Shown piece after piece: positions 44,989 to 56,200 of a stretch of DNA of 64,000 nt. The notes below the pieces were generated by a model that saw only the letters and a program-made list of their open reading frames with translations, was not told the DNA's origin and made no database searches. How positions within the stretch are numbered: position 1 is the stretch's first letter; every line of letters starts with the position of its first letter. The stretch is from [Clostridium] citroniae WAL-17108 (GTDB lineage: Bacteria; Bacillota; Clostridia; Lachnospirales; Lachnospiraceae), in the NCBI RefSeq assembly GCF_000233455.1, contig NZ_JH376422.1, forward strand, positions 406,323 to 470,322. Reading direction: 5' to 3'. Made by a program: the position numbers and the translations under genes.

Positions 44989-45519
44989 TTAAAGGAAATT
45001 ATCATTTACAATTGGATTTTTAATAAATTCCATCACATTTGCAATCTTTGCATATTCAAATTCGTCATCTACAGTTACCGCTCGACGAACCAGTCTATTA
45101 TGTAAATATTCAATCCCACCGCGTGCATAGGAATGAAACAGTTCCATGTTTTCTATATATACTTTTTCAGATTTGGAGTTTGTATCAAATGCCATGCGAA
45201 CTTTCTCTTTAACATCAAGTCCACGACTATCATCTAAGAGTAGAATTACCTGCATAATCGTATAAAACCGGTTGTAATGCCCTTTAGCAATCTGGTCTAA
45301 CTGTATGGTTCTTTTATCCTCTGATGTTCTATCATCTGGAAGTTGTACACCCTTTCTAAAACCGATAATGGCCGCAGCTGCATATAAATCAAGCAATTTC
45401 TCAAATCTCGATTTATCCTCAATCCTATTTTGGACCCACATATCATCGGCATATCGAGCAAATTTACCATTTAAGATAATGGGATCTGTTTTAAAATAGT
45501 CATATATCTTTTCAGCCAT
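44989..45519 (-). CDS. Unrecognised 176-residue protein, last gene of the PT-type cassette
   Basis: The protein is mostly helical: MAEKIYDYFKTDPIILNGKF, a central ALLDLYAAAAIIGFRKG-like helix, and GIEYLHNRLVRRAV near the end. I do not recognise a family; position after a DndD-like ATPase suggests a small partner such as DndE or the third SspFGH-type subunit, which is inference. Its ATG overlaps the ATPase stop by one base (TAATG), so the two are translated together. Downstream is insertion-sequence debris. Confidence 0.65.
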   Translation of the reverse strand: MAEKIYDYFKTDPIILNGKFARYADDMWVQNRIEDKSRFEKLLDLYAAAAIIGFRKGVQLPDDRTSEDKRTIQLDQIAKGHYNRFYTIMQVILLLDDSRGLDVKEKVRMAFDTNSKSEKVYIENMELFHSYARGGIEYLHNRLVRRAVTVDDEFEYAKIANVMEFIKNPIVNDNFL

Positions 45520-47594
45520 TAGAACTCACCCCCGTTCGGCGCAATTGTAGAACTATTTTCAGCAAAATCTCTGGAGATTCTATAACAGTAATCCGGAAGT
45601 GTATAGTGCCTCAATCCTGATGCCTCCCAGTCCTTATCCAGCATGAAAATAATTACCTGTTCTGCAAATTCAGGAAGTTTATTTGCTATTAAATGTGTAT
45701 TTTCATTACTTAAATTTGAAAATGGGGCATCCAGAACTAATGGGAGCTTTAAAATTCCAGATGTTCCGTGCTCTTTTTCCTGTCTCATCTTTGCAAGTTC
45801 TAAAATGCTCACAATATAAACAAAATTAATTGCAATCAACTCGCCATTAGAAAGATTTGTTTCCTCATAATCAGAGAATCCGCCAACAGAACGATAATAC
45901 ATATGTATCTTATAATCATCTTCCAAACAGGCATATTTATCTTTGCTATTAAACATCTTCTCAAAATTCTCTGCAATAATCGCATTTAGCTCCCTGATAG
46001 TCGGGCGTTCAAGTTTTTCTACATCTTTGACAGCGATTGCATACAACTCATTTACGTACTCTAATGCGCGATAAATTGGTTTATTAATTTTATCCTGCTG
46101 TTCCAGCTGCTTAAGTTGTCCACTAAGACCGATTATATTCGTTTGATATGAAATAATCTTCCCCTCTACTTCACCCTTTTTTCTTGACGCATCCGCAATA
46201 TTCTGTTTTGCCTTGTTATATTTTTTTCGTACTTCCTGCAAATTTTGGCTTCTGTCAATACGCTCCTCAAGTTTATCACGTTTTCTTAAATCTCTCTCAA
46301 TTTCTTCCCTAAAGTCTTCATATTCTTTTGCCTTATCATGAATGTCTTCGACAAAAATTGCTGTCTGGTTTGCCCACTCATCTAATCGCGACCGCAACAA
46401 TTTAGCTGGGCCTCCAATTTTGTTCGGATATACTTCCTCTCGCAACTTCATTAATGCTTCATAGTGGGACTGTCCAGGTATCAGTTCTTCCCCACAAAGG
46501 CATTTTCCAGAATCAATAAGCCAATCAATCGTATCGGACGTAACTCCCGGAATATCCTTTCCCTCCAAATCTATCTGTTTTAAAACCCGCTCAATACTAG
46601 GTATTAATTCTGATACAAGAAGCTTATCGCACGAACTGAAGAGTTTGATGAAATCCCTGTAACAACTTTCCATATGACGAGTATTAGACTCTATCCGACT
46701 CTCCAAACGCTTCAGTTCATTTTGGTCTTCTTCCGCAGTATGATTATTTTCAAGAATCTCTCCAAATATGTCTCTATCATCTTCCGCAGCCTTTATATCT
46801 TGGATATAATTTTCTTTATCCTTCTCTAACTTAGCAATCCTGCTTTCATAATCACTAATTCTGCTTTTAAGTTCCTGTGATTCTGTAGATGAACCTTTAA
46901 TTGAACTATTCAATCTTTTATACACCGTAGTTTTATAATCCCTATTTCCGTCCTTTAAGTGCTCTTTTATTTTCAAAATAGAAGAAACACCAAGAATTGT
47001 ATTGATTGATCGTTTCACCTCATCCGTCTTATTTTTACTTTCATTCCAACGTTCACCATCAAAAAAGAAATAATTTGAAAGTTTTTCAGGAAACATATTG
47101 TTGATTATATCCTGTACATATCCTGCTGGCCGTTTTCCATCGTAATCATTATCAATTACTCCATCTTCCGCTGGTACTCCATTTTTGCTGATCTGTACAG
47201 TTAATCTTGCCTTTGATATCGGAGCAATATCATAGTTATTAGGATTTGGACTTGTTTTTTTGAACGACTGTCTACGGATAAACTTATACTCATGTTCTAT
47301 TTCTCCGACATGATCTGATACTGTAATTTCAACACGAACTTCTCCAGGTGTGTTTATACCAAGTTCTGCTATAATTTCATTATTCAATAGTACTGCCTTC
47401 TCTTTTTTAGCATAATTTGTTGTAATAACTTCGCCATAAAGTCCCCAACGAAAAGCTTGAGCAATTGTTGTTTTTCCAAAAGTATTATTTCCTAGAATAG
47501 CCGTGACGTTCATTTTATCATCCGTAGAAAATCTAAGTATATTTTCCCCCTTATACCTCATAAAGTTCACAATTGTGATCTGTTTAAACTTCAT
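45519..47594 (-). CDS. DndD-like SMC/Rad50-type ATPase
   Basis: The 691-residue ATPase has an N-terminal half-site MKFKQITIVNFMRYKGENIL and Walker A LGNNTFGKTT (35-43, unusual T-F for S-G), long coiled coils (about 220-340 and 400-530) around a CLCGEE zinc-hook-like apex near 365, the signature NLSNGELIAINF and Walker B LPLVLDAPFSNLS. This is the DndD/Rad50-like design. It lies in an Ssp/Dnd-type cluster as part of the second effector module and overlaps both neighbouring genes by one base, so expression is coupled. Confidence 0.8.
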   Translation of the reverse strand: MKFKQITIVNFMRYKGENILRFSTDDKMNVTAILGNNTFGKTTIAQAFRWGLYGEVITTNYAKKEKAVLLNNEIIAELGINTPGEVRVEITVSDHVGEIEHEYKFIRRQSFKKTSPNPNNYDIAPISKARLTVQISKNGVPAEDGVIDNDYDGKRPAGYVQDIINNMFPEKLSNYFFFDGERWNESKNKTDEVKRSINTILGVSSILKIKEHLKDGNRDYKTTVYKRLNSSIKGSSTESQELKSRISDYESRIAKLEKDKENYIQDIKAAEDDRDIFGEILENNHTAEEDQNELKRLESRIESNTRHMESCYRDFIKLFSSCDKLLVSELIPSIERVLKQIDLEGKDIPGVTSDTIDWLIDSGKCLCGEELIPGQSHYEALMKLREEVYPNKIGGPAKLLRSRLDEWANQTAIFVEDIHDKAKEYEDFREEIERDLRKRDKLEERIDRSQNLQEVRKKYNKAKQNIADASRKKGEVEGKIISYQTNIIGLSGQLKQLEQQDKINKPIYRALEYVNELYAIAVKDVEKLERPTIRELNAIIAENFEKMFNSKDKYACLEDDYKIHMYYRSVGGFSDYEETNLSNGELIAINFVYIVSILELAKMRQEKEHGTSGILKLPLVLDAPFSNLSNENTHLIANKLPEFAEQVIIFMLDKDWEASGLRHYTLPDYCYRISRDFAENSSTIAPNGGEF

Positions 47595-47743
47595 TACTCA
47601 TTCACCTCCTCCTTCGCCTTTTCCAATAAATATCGCATGATTCGGTCAACCATATACTTATCATCATGCTGCCCCGTCTTATCGTTCCTTAGCTCTGCTC
47701 CCCGAATTTCATCATACATCTTTCGTAGTTTTTGCTCATCCAC
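47594..47743 (-). CDS. Small 49-residue protein between helicase and DndD-like genes
   Basis: A GTG-initiated frame (47743) has GGAGGAAG upstream, overlaps the helicase stop by eight bases and ends in TAATG with the DndD-like start. The product (starting MDEQKLRKMYDEIRGAELRN, ending KAKEEVNE) is highly charged and helical. Tight packing with both neighbours argues it is translated. I know no family for it; it could be an adaptor or a small DNA-binding subunit. Confidence 0.65.
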   Translation of the reverse strand: MDEQKLRKMYDEIRGAELRNDKTGQHDDKYMVDRIMRYLLEKAKEEVNE

Positions 47744-49892
47744 TGTATTCTTCCTCCAGCTTTTTCATTTCTTCCTCTATGTCAATATAAACATCATATG
47801 CCTGCATAATCTGATTCATCATTCCGTCTGACTGTGCTGGATTATCAGACAATTTTCCAAATTCATTAATACGGGCCATCTCCCCAAAGAGAATCGTTTT
47901 GTCCTTTTCGTAATCCCCATGTTCTACACAGGAGAGTTCTCTTGGAAGAGTTATAAAATCATAAATTTCAGCATAATCTTTATCAGGACTTTTTCTCAAT
48001 AAACGTCCTCTTCTTTGTATAAATTCTCGTGGGTTTCTTGTACTTGCCATTATAAAGGCAGTTCGGATAGACGGAATATTTACACCTTCATCAAGACATT
48101 TGATAGCTGTTACAACTTGATACAAACCATCACTAAAAAAATGTTTAATTTCTTGACGTTCCCGTAAGTTTTCTTCTGCGGTAAAACGATGTACTGTCAT
48201 ATGCAGTTCTTGACGTATTTTTTCAGTTACACCATCAATTTGGCGCTCCAATTCACCAGTTTCTTCCTTTTCTGTAGTGGCTGCCCCACAATAAACAAGG
48301 ATATGGCCCTCATTTTGATACTTTTTCAGCAATTCAATCAGCAAATCTAGCTTGTTTCTAGCTCCAGCTAAAAGTCTCGCTCGTTTGAACAGAAGCAACT
48401 CCCCATCTTTGGAAATTTCCACTTTTCCATCTTTCTGAACAAGAAATTTCTTCAATTTTTCTGTTAAATTCTGATATTCGTACAATTCCTCCGAATTGAG
48501 ATATATAGGCACTGGATAATAACGATATTTTGTTAACGCACCATCTTTAATAGCCTGATCTACATCATATACAATACATTTGCTACCGAAATAATCAAAT
48601 AGAATCCCCGTCCCCTTGGCATCTCCATGCCGTTCTATCGTAGCAGACAGCCCAACCCTATATTGAATATTATCAGGAAGACACTTTGTCAGACGTTTCG
48701 CGCCAAAATTATGTGCTTCGTCAATAATTAAAAGGACATTTTGGTCGTCCTTTAATCGTGATACTATTTCCGATATGTATCTACCCGAAAACGTATCATT
48801 TGTCGTAATACATACAAACGGCTCTCCATTATTTCGAAAACGTTTATATGCTCTTATTAATTCATCATTCCAATACCTGTTTTTTGATTCTGAATGGGCA
48901 ATAATTGGAGGGGGACCCCAATTTATTTCATCCTCCTCCCACTGTCCAACCAAATGAATCTGTGGACACACAATGAATACTGCAAGCTGATTATTTAACT
49001 TCTGTGCAAGATCAACCATACAAGCCAATGCCGTATAGGACTTGCCTGCTCCTGTACACATGGAAAATATACCTCTACAGCCCTGATTAAACCAGTTTGA
49101 TACTGCCTCCTTCTGAACCTCGCGAAGTTTTACATTCTGCGGGATACGAAACGGTTTTGTATCCTCCACAAACTTATGGTAGTGAAACTGTTTTTCGTCA
49201 GTCTGATAATCTATTGTATCTTTTTGATACCTCTCCAGTTTTTTCAATATTACTTTCGGAAAAGGTATTACCTGAATCTTGTCTGTTACATTTTCCCACA
49301 TACGGTCAAAATCATTTTCTGTTATGTCCACAAACTCTTTATGTGTTGCATCTTTCCAATCACAAAAAACATATATTGATTCAAAATTATCACAATACGA
49401 ATTAGCCGAGGCATTCGCTGAACCTGTATAGGAAATACGGTTACCGTCCTTATCCTGGAACACTGCTATTTTTTCATGATACATATTATGATAGGTATCA
49501 CTTTCCATAAACGCCAATTTCAATTCCAAAATTCCATTGGCTATCAATGTTGCTACAAGATTCAGTCTTTCTTCTTCAAACTGATCAAGTGGATCTCTAA
49601 TACTTAACTCTAACGCTTCAATCATCGCCTGTTCCCGAGTTTTATATCCAAATTGAATGGCTACGATGTCTTCATCGCTGAGTTTTGGTGAGGCAATCAA
49701 TTCAATTTTTCCTCCATTTCGTGCCATTTCAAATAGCCCCACAGATAGTTCGATCAGTGCTGTAGAAGAAAAGAAACCAACTGCCCTTTTGTACATGACA
49801 CTTTTTCGCAATACCGGGATAAGAAAATCTCTGGAAAAGCTATGTTCTTCAGTACGATATCGTAACCCTATCGACAGATCCGCAAACCCCAT
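47736..49892 (-). CDS. PLD-nuclease/superfamily 2 helicase fusion
   Basis: The 718-residue protein has an N-terminal phospholipase-D-like nuclease with HEKIAVFQD (His139, Lys141) and GSANASANS near 157-165, then a helicase with Walker A MCTGAGKSYTA, LLIIDEAHNFG, LSATIERHG and QRRGRLLRK. It looks made to unwind and cut DNA. It follows the SspE-like gene by 27 bases and begins the second effector module (helicase, 49-aa protein, DndD-like, 176-aa protein). Which of SspF, G or H this would be needs homology search. Confidence 0.85.
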   Translation of the reverse strand: MGFADLSIGLRYRTEEHSFSRDFLIPVLRKSVMYKRAVGFFSSTALIELSVGLFEMARNGGKIELIASPKLSDEDIVAIQFGYKTREQAMIEALELSIRDPLDQFEEERLNLVATLIANGILELKLAFMESDTYHNMYHEKIAVFQDKDGNRISYTGSANASANSYCDNFESIYVFCDWKDATHKEFVDITENDFDRMWENVTDKIQVIPFPKVILKKLERYQKDTIDYQTDEKQFHYHKFVEDTKPFRIPQNVKLREVQKEAVSNWFNQGCRGIFSMCTGAGKSYTALACMVDLAQKLNNQLAVFIVCPQIHLVGQWEEDEINWGPPPIIAHSESKNRYWNDELIRAYKRFRNNGEPFVCITTNDTFSGRYISEIVSRLKDDQNVLLIIDEAHNFGAKRLTKCLPDNIQYRVGLSATIERHGDAKGTGILFDYFGSKCIVYDVDQAIKDGALTKYRYYPVPIYLNSEELYEYQNLTEKLKKFLVQKDGKVEISKDGELLLFKRARLLAGARNKLDLLIELLKKYQNEGHILVYCGAATTEKEETGELERQIDGVTEKIRQELHMTVHRFTAEENLRERQEIKHFFSDGLYQVVTAIKCLDEGVNIPSIRTAFIMASTRNPREFIQRRGRLLRKSPDKDYAEIYDFITLPRELSCVEHGDYEKDKTILFGEMARINEFGKLSDNPAQSDGMMNQIMQAYDVYIDIEEEMKKLEEEYSG

Positions 49893-49919
49893 ATAACCTC
49901 CCCCTATCAGAGATATATT

Positions 49920-52097
49920 TTATTTCCAACTCATAAGCCGATCATTTATTGTACCACGCACGAGACCATTCATCATATCAAAACGATTTTCTAAAATACC
50001 ATAAATTTTTTCATCTGTGTTTACTGAATCTTCTGTTGTATAAGCTGTAATAAATAGTTCTGCCTTTGCTTCTGGAGTAATCTTCGTTACATATTTGTCC
50101 AACGCTTCATCAGAAATCTCCTTATTTGCCTCTTTGGTAATCAGTACAAAATTCAAAGGAGAATTACAGATATGTTTCGGATTTTTACGGAGATCCGCTG
50201 TTACCTCTCCAATCTTTTTGGCCGTTCCGAGTGGAATAATATGATGCATTTGAAGCTCCGCAGCCTCTTTGCAAAATACACTTATAGTTTTGCTGCTGTC
50301 AAACATATCCTTATATGTTCGTGATAACATATACTGGCACACAAATATTGCCATAATACGTTTCGGATATCTATCCTCTGCCGCCTTATCCATTAATAAT
50401 AATTGTTTATCAGAAAAATTAGTCATCAAAAACACATTGGCTGTAATTGCTATTATCCAATCTGCTTTCATCTGCTTTTTGACTGTCTTTAACATATTTT
50501 TTAAGTTATTGATAAAGTTAACATTCTGGTCCTTATCATATTCTCCAGAAAACAAAACAGACCAGTACCACCCCTCAATCAGATCATGTACATCCTTATC
50601 ATAAAAATATGTATCTTCGATGAATACAACTGCAATAAGAACCACCATCAACGAGTAATTGACTTCTTGCAACGACCGGATACCGCATCTAGTCTGAAGA
50701 AAAAACATCGCACGGTCAATTGCTTCTATAACTTTGTCGCAATTTTTATCGATATCTTCCGGCTTCAAGTCAAGAATACGCGCTTTCTTAATATAATCCA
50801 ACTTAATCTGATCCGGATCTAGATTGGGCACATATGAATAAAGTCCTAAAACATCAAGAAAGATATCTACATACTTTACATTCAGCTCATTCTTTGCTTC
50901 GTTCAGACACTTCGTGTTACCCGTTGCATTATATTTATGATTTTGAATATCATTCACTAAAACCATACGGATTTTATCCGGTAGCACCTTATCTGGATAA
51001 GTTTTCTTTTCCATCATGAGCCGTCGGATTCTCTGGTTAAAGTTTTCTTTGTTCACCTTCGCCACTCTTGCCATAATCAAATCAAAGGTATTTAAACATA
51101 CACCACCACGATTCAGGTTCTCGTAAATATCAATTGCCCTTGCTCTTTGGTCCGCCTTTACAATGATCTGATGCAGAGAAAGGTTATTAATACAGGCATA
51201 CAGATAATCTTTCATCTGGCTTCTCCATATTTTCTGTCTCTGAATAAGTTTCTCTTGGAATGCCTGCTGCTTATCTAGCTGATTATAAATTTCATCCACT
51301 TCTTCGCCAAAAATATATTCTGTGAAATGGAAACGATCTGTATCATTCTCACAGGTGGCATAGAAGTTCATGATCTCACCGCGGATCGCCTCTGCCACAC
51401 CCTTTATGATTTCATCGAAACGTAAGATTATCACATTTTTATTGTTTCCGAGTGGCTTTGCCATCAAAAATAACGGAATTAGATATCCATCTGGATAACT
51501 GATGCAGAACTGGTCTAACGCTATAGAAAGACCCACAGCGGGATTATAGGGTTCACTATCACTTGCATTAAATGTCTCCACATGAATATAGTTAAGCATC
51601 TGTGATGTCAAGAAATCTGGGAGATCTGCGCTTGGATTACTAAGGGGAAATTCCAATGTTCCAATACCAAACCAATCCTCTGCCCGATCCGGACGGTTGG
51701 ACCACTTTGGAATTTTCAAAAAGAAACGACGTTTTAACGCTGGTGATACCAATTCACTGACCTTTGGACAGTTGTCGTGTATTGCATTCGAAAAGACGTT
51801 TGTCAGTACTGTAATCCTCTGTTGTCCATCAAGAAGAAATGATACATCTCCATTAATTTTAGATGTATCAACTACTTTTTTTGCACACCCAATCACATTG
51901 GCAGCATAATCATTGGGATTTGATTCAAGAAGCAAAATAGTTCCTACCGGCATTTTGCAAAGTACAGAAGCTACAAGTTTTTTCTGCTGTTCCTCATCTT
52001 TCCATACAAAATCCCTTTGAAAATCTGGCAGCAAAATTTCGTTTTTCTCCACACGATTGATAATTTCAACTAAATTTGATGTGTTTTGATCTGGCAT
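49920..52097 (-). CDS. sspE: SspE-like DUF262/DUF1524 effector
   Basis: The 725-residue protein has an N-terminal DUF262 NTPase domain (LLPDFQRDFVWKDEEQQKK, then FLLDGQQRITVLTN with DGQQR at 90-94) and a C-terminal DUF1524 nickase domain with MHHIIPLGTAKKIG and NSPLNFVLITKEANKEIS. This is the GmrSD/SspE build; in SspABCD-SspE systems the NTPase senses phosphorothioate DNA and the HNH part nicks phage DNA. It directly follows the cysteine desulfurase gene. The start at 52097 has GAGGGAGAG upstream, while a longer frame to 52130 lies inside the desulfurase gene. Confidence 0.85.
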   Translation of the reverse strand: MPDQNTSNLVEIINRVEKNEILLPDFQRDFVWKDEEQQKKLVASVLCKMPVGTILLLESNPNDYAANVIGCAKKVVDTSKINGDVSFLLDGQQRITVLTNVFSNAIHDNCPKVSELVSPALKRRFFLKIPKWSNRPDRAEDWFGIGTLEFPLSNPSADLPDFLTSQMLNYIHVETFNASDSEPYNPAVGLSIALDQFCISYPDGYLIPLFLMAKPLGNNKNVIILRFDEIIKGVAEAIRGEIMNFYATCENDTDRFHFTEYIFGEEVDEIYNQLDKQQAFQEKLIQRQKIWRSQMKDYLYACINNLSLHQIIVKADQRARAIDIYENLNRGGVCLNTFDLIMARVAKVNKENFNQRIRRLMMEKKTYPDKVLPDKIRMVLVNDIQNHKYNATGNTKCLNEAKNELNVKYVDIFLDVLGLYSYVPNLDPDQIKLDYIKKARILDLKPEDIDKNCDKVIEAIDRAMFFLQTRCGIRSLQEVNYSLMVVLIAVVFIEDTYFYDKDVHDLIEGWYWSVLFSGEYDKDQNVNFINNLKNMLKTVKKQMKADWIIAITANVFLMTNFSDKQLLLMDKAAEDRYPKRIMAIFVCQYMLSRTYKDMFDSSKTISVFCKEAAELQMHHIIPLGTAKKIGEVTADLRKNPKHICNSPLNFVLITKEANKEISDEALDKYVTKITPEAKAELFITAYTTEDSVNTDEKIYGILENRFDMMNGLVRGTINDRLMSWK

Positions 52098-52110
52098 TTC
52101 TACTCTCCCT

Positions 52111-53247
52111 CTACAGACTCTGCAATGCATCTGCTATTTTATCAATATCGCTTTCCGTATTGAACATTCCAACTCCGATCCGAACCGTCCCCCCATATTT
52201 TACGTCATCCAAATATTTATGAATAAATGGAGCACAGTGATACCCAGTACGTACGGCAATGTCATATTCATCATCTAGTATACTGCCTACCTCATTGGAA
52301 TCATAGCCTTCCACAACGAATGATACGATTCCATAACATCTATCGGCATCTATAATTCCCATAAGAATGACTGACGGTATTTCTTCCAGTTTGTCTATCA
52401 GATACCGAGTTAGCTCTCTTATTTTCCGCTCATGTTCTCTTTGATCTAATATTTTTAAAGAAGCATTTAATCCTGCTATTGCAACAATGTTTGGGCTAGC
52501 AGCTTCATACCGTTCTGCTCCCCGCTCTGGCATGGAAAGATTAAGCGAGTTACTTCCTGTTCCTCCTGTAAAAACTGGATATAGTTCCACCTGTTTACTA
52601 ATAGCAAATCCCCCTATTCCAAAAGGTCCATATAGAGTCTTATGCCCAGCAAAACAGAGGATATCCGCGAAAAATTCATTCATGTCTATATCAATCAAAC
52701 CCGATGCTTGAGCCACATCTGCAATAGTTATCGCACCAAACTGCTTTGCTCGTTTAAATACCGTTTCTACTGGAAGTCTGTAGCCTGTAACATTACTTAT
52801 TACATTCATTATAACTATATTCGGTGGATTTTTATGAAAAAGATATTCTGTTTCTTCTACATTTATCTCCAATGTATCCTCTTTTATTGGTAAAAACATC
52901 ACTGTACACCCAGCATTATTTCTAACATTCTCTACCGTTCGTGCAACAGCATTATGTTCATACGGTGATAAATATATGATAGTATTCGTTGTAATATCTA
53001 GTCCGTTAATAACTTGATTTATTGCATGGGTAACAGAAGGGACAAACACAATATCGGCTAGACCATCACAGTTAAATAATTTTGCGAGTCTTTTTTTAGT
53101 ATCTGAAATCAGTTCCGCGGCAACTTTTGCTGCCTTATAGGATCCTCGACCAGCATTTACTGCCGCATGACGGTTTTCCTCATCCATGGCCTGATATACA
53201 GCTTCCGGTTTGGGAAAAGTAGTCGCTGCATTATCTAAGTAAATCAT
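52111..53247 (-). CDS. sspA: Cysteine desulfurase of the PT cassette (SspA/DndA-like)
   Basis: The 378-residue PLP enzyme starts MIYLDNAATTFPKPEAVYQA, binds PLP through Lys203 in AGHKTLYGPFG and keeps the catalytic cysteine Cys338 in RTGYHCAPFIHK. It takes sulfur from L-cysteine as persulfide for transfer to the PAPS-reductase-like partner. It overlaps the large ATPase gene by four bases (ATGA), so it belongs to the cassette and not to general Fe-S assembly. Confidence 0.88.
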   Translation of the reverse strand: MIYLDNAATTFPKPEAVYQAMDEENRHAAVNAGRGSYKAAKVAAELISDTKKRLAKLFNCDGLADIVFVPSVTHAINQVINGLDITTNTIIYLSPYEHNAVARTVENVRNNAGCTVMFLPIKEDTLEINVEETEYLFHKNPPNIVIMNVISNVTGYRLPVETVFKRAKQFGAITIADVAQASGLIDIDMNEFFADILCFAGHKTLYGPFGIGGFAISKQVELYPVFTGGTGSNSLNLSMPERGAERYEAASPNIVAIAGLNASLKILDQREHERKIRELTRYLIDKLEEIPSVILMGIIDADRCYGIVSFVVEGYDSNEVGSILDDEYDIAVRTGYHCAPFIHKYLDDVKYGGTVRIGVGMFNTESDIDKIADALQSL

Positions 53248-56200
53248 ACTTTTTTCTCCTCCATTCCCATCAGTTTTTGGACCATGCTCATGAGAATCCC
53301 GATCTTTTCGTTATTTTCAATAGAATTCCCATATTCTTCTACGATATCCTCTAGTGCGTTCTGAAAAAAATAAGCAGAAGTTGACATTTTTTCAATGTCA
53401 AAATTGTAAAAACAATCCTTTATCCCGTTCTCCGAAACAAATGATACTTTTTTACTTTGCTTATTATCTTTTGATGTCGTTTTTCCTTTTATTTCTTCAA
53501 TCAGATTTGTAAATCCTGCTGAAAATTCCTTCAAGGACGTATCTGACCAATCCTCTACAAAAAATCCTGTAACCTCCTTTGATAGAACCTCAATAATTTC
53601 TTCCACATTAGTAATTGTAAGTTCCCGGATACTATTTAGTAGCCGCTGAGAATCAATACTGTATACACTATTTTTTGCCATATCAGGCAACTCGCGATAC
53701 CACGTTTTCATACTAAGTAGGAAATCATCCTTTTCAGGAAGTCCAAGTTCCTTTCGAACTACCATTTCTGCATTACGCTTAATAATCTTAATATGCCCAT
53801 CAATCTGTTCTTTAGTTTCCGATACGCCCTTTAGCGTCTTAACCATATCTTTCTCTCGAAATATCTTTGGAATCTGCTCGAACAGCACTTCTCGCGGATT
53901 TATCGTACCCGCAAATAACCTTCGGAATGCGTGAATCTCTCCTATTGATTGGCCTTCAAAGTCTTCCAACATAAATGTCCTAGACGTCTGAGGAAGCGAA
54001 CGATACCAGGACTGCATCATACATGTTAACGCTGCGAGACGGTTTTTGTTTTCAATATCTCGACAGTATATTCCATAATCAGCAAACAGCTTTTCAATGC
54101 CTTCAATATATTCTAGTTTCTGTCCTGTTTCAATTTCAACATATAGCGAATATTCGTTCGGAGAGTTTACAACGTTGACTAACTGCTGTACATCAATACT
54201 AACTTCTGTCCTGCCATTATAAATAACAGGCATATCTTCTAACTTCATCAGCTGTTCCGTAATATAGATTGGCAGTACGCCTTTCCGAATACCAATCGGC
54301 GCCTTAGTAAGCTTATTAATAAGCCTGGAAAAGCACACTTTTTTCCCTTTACTCTCATGAATAAACTCTACAATTTCATTTCTAACATTTGAAAGAGCTT
54401 TATCACCTGTCGTATGCAGCATGACTGCCCTATAAATAGTGGATTCTGCGCTTGTCCCTTTTTCGTATCTGTTCATCAATCGTGTATGTAGCATATCATC
54501 CAAAATTATGTTGCGTGCTTTTGATATCTGGGAAGAAATATTGTGGCGGTTAATTGATTCATTATTAATTTTCGGTGTTAGATAATAAGTAGATTCACAA
54601 ATATCACTTACCGTGCGATTTAATCCTTTCGAGCCCACTTTATATATTCCCGAAAATGTATAAACACAGTCGATTGAATTTAACATCTTAAGTAATTGGT
54701 TATTCAATTCATCTACAAGTTCTATCTCATAATTCTTAAGTTCTGTTACCAGTGCTTCATTTTTTTCAGTAAATTCCCTATCATTTTTCAACTTTCGTAC
54801 TGCCAGCAGCTGCTGCACAATGTGTCTGCAGTTTGGTTGCAAATGCGGAATACCGAGAATCGCACCTGGATCGTTGATTTCGGCAAGGTGTCTTACCGCT
54901 GCTTCATTTTCAATGTCCCCATCACATAAAACAAATAAAAAACCGTCCGGATCATTTTTATCTTTTACATAGGACAGCGAGGCAAGGGACAGAAAACCTA
55001 AACTTTCAATAAATTCAATACCATAGTATCTAGTCATAAAATAATCCTGGTTATACTTTTTGGGAAGAATATATTTCTGGTGGAATACATCGTTCAAAAC
55101 TTCCGATATTCCAACCTTGGGAAAATATTTTTTTGCACAGTCAGCTACTTCACTCTCGATGTTGACTGAAACACCGTTCTGAAACTCATATGCCGCAATC
55201 CCAGGTTTATATTTCAAGATTCCATTTCTAACAAGGCTTTCCACTGCTTTTACATATTCATTTTTACTAAAACCAGATGCCAGACGTAGGAACAGATCAT
55301 TCGCCGGTACATCATCAGGACGGTTAAGCATATGAATTACAGCTAAAGATTTAATGATAGTCTTTTCATTCTCATTTTCCGTTTTTGACAACGCATAGTC
55401 AGCCTTCAGCCATTCGTTATGAATGGATGAGGCCTTTTCTGCCTCAAATAGCTGTGTAAAATAGTCATAGATTAATCCAGCACCAATGTAAATAACCTGA
55501 CGGCATTTGAGTACAAAATTAGCAAGACTATACATATCTTTTCCAGTCAGAAACGTAAATATTGTTCTTTCATTTTGGGCAATTTTCTCACTTAATCCCA
55601 GAAGAAGTAATGCCGCTAAGGGTGTAAGCGGATAACATCCCTCACCAACGATCTTATCAAAATCATTCCGCTCAAATAGCGCATTAAAATCTGGAATCTG
55701 ATAGGACTGCTCCATTAAATTCTGATATTCAGTATTTTGCACTTTCCATTCGGCAAATTTTTCTTTTTTTCGTATTGCATCTGCAATTAGCTCATAATTA
55801 TTCTGTGATGATACAATAAATGGAATTTCTTTCAAACGACCTTCAACACCACGGAAAGCATTCTGAACTTCCTTTGAGAGAGCATCTCCGTATGAACGTA
55901 CAGCCTTGTGCGCCACGCAAGTCAAATGGAGCTGCTCGTCTTTTGATGAATTACATAACTCACAGATATCCTGAAGAACCTTCATATCTGTAGAAAAGCC
56001 TTCTTCCCAATGTCCTTCCACATACTTAGAAAACTCATCAAAAATAATATAAATGCCAGTATATCCGTGCTTCTCACACAATGTACGGTTCACGGACTGA
56101 TATACAGACAACACTTCATCATCAATTATCGGATTGAATTCACTGCCTGATGTCAACACCGGATACATCGTTCGGAACTGTTCCAACGCTTGGTAATCAT

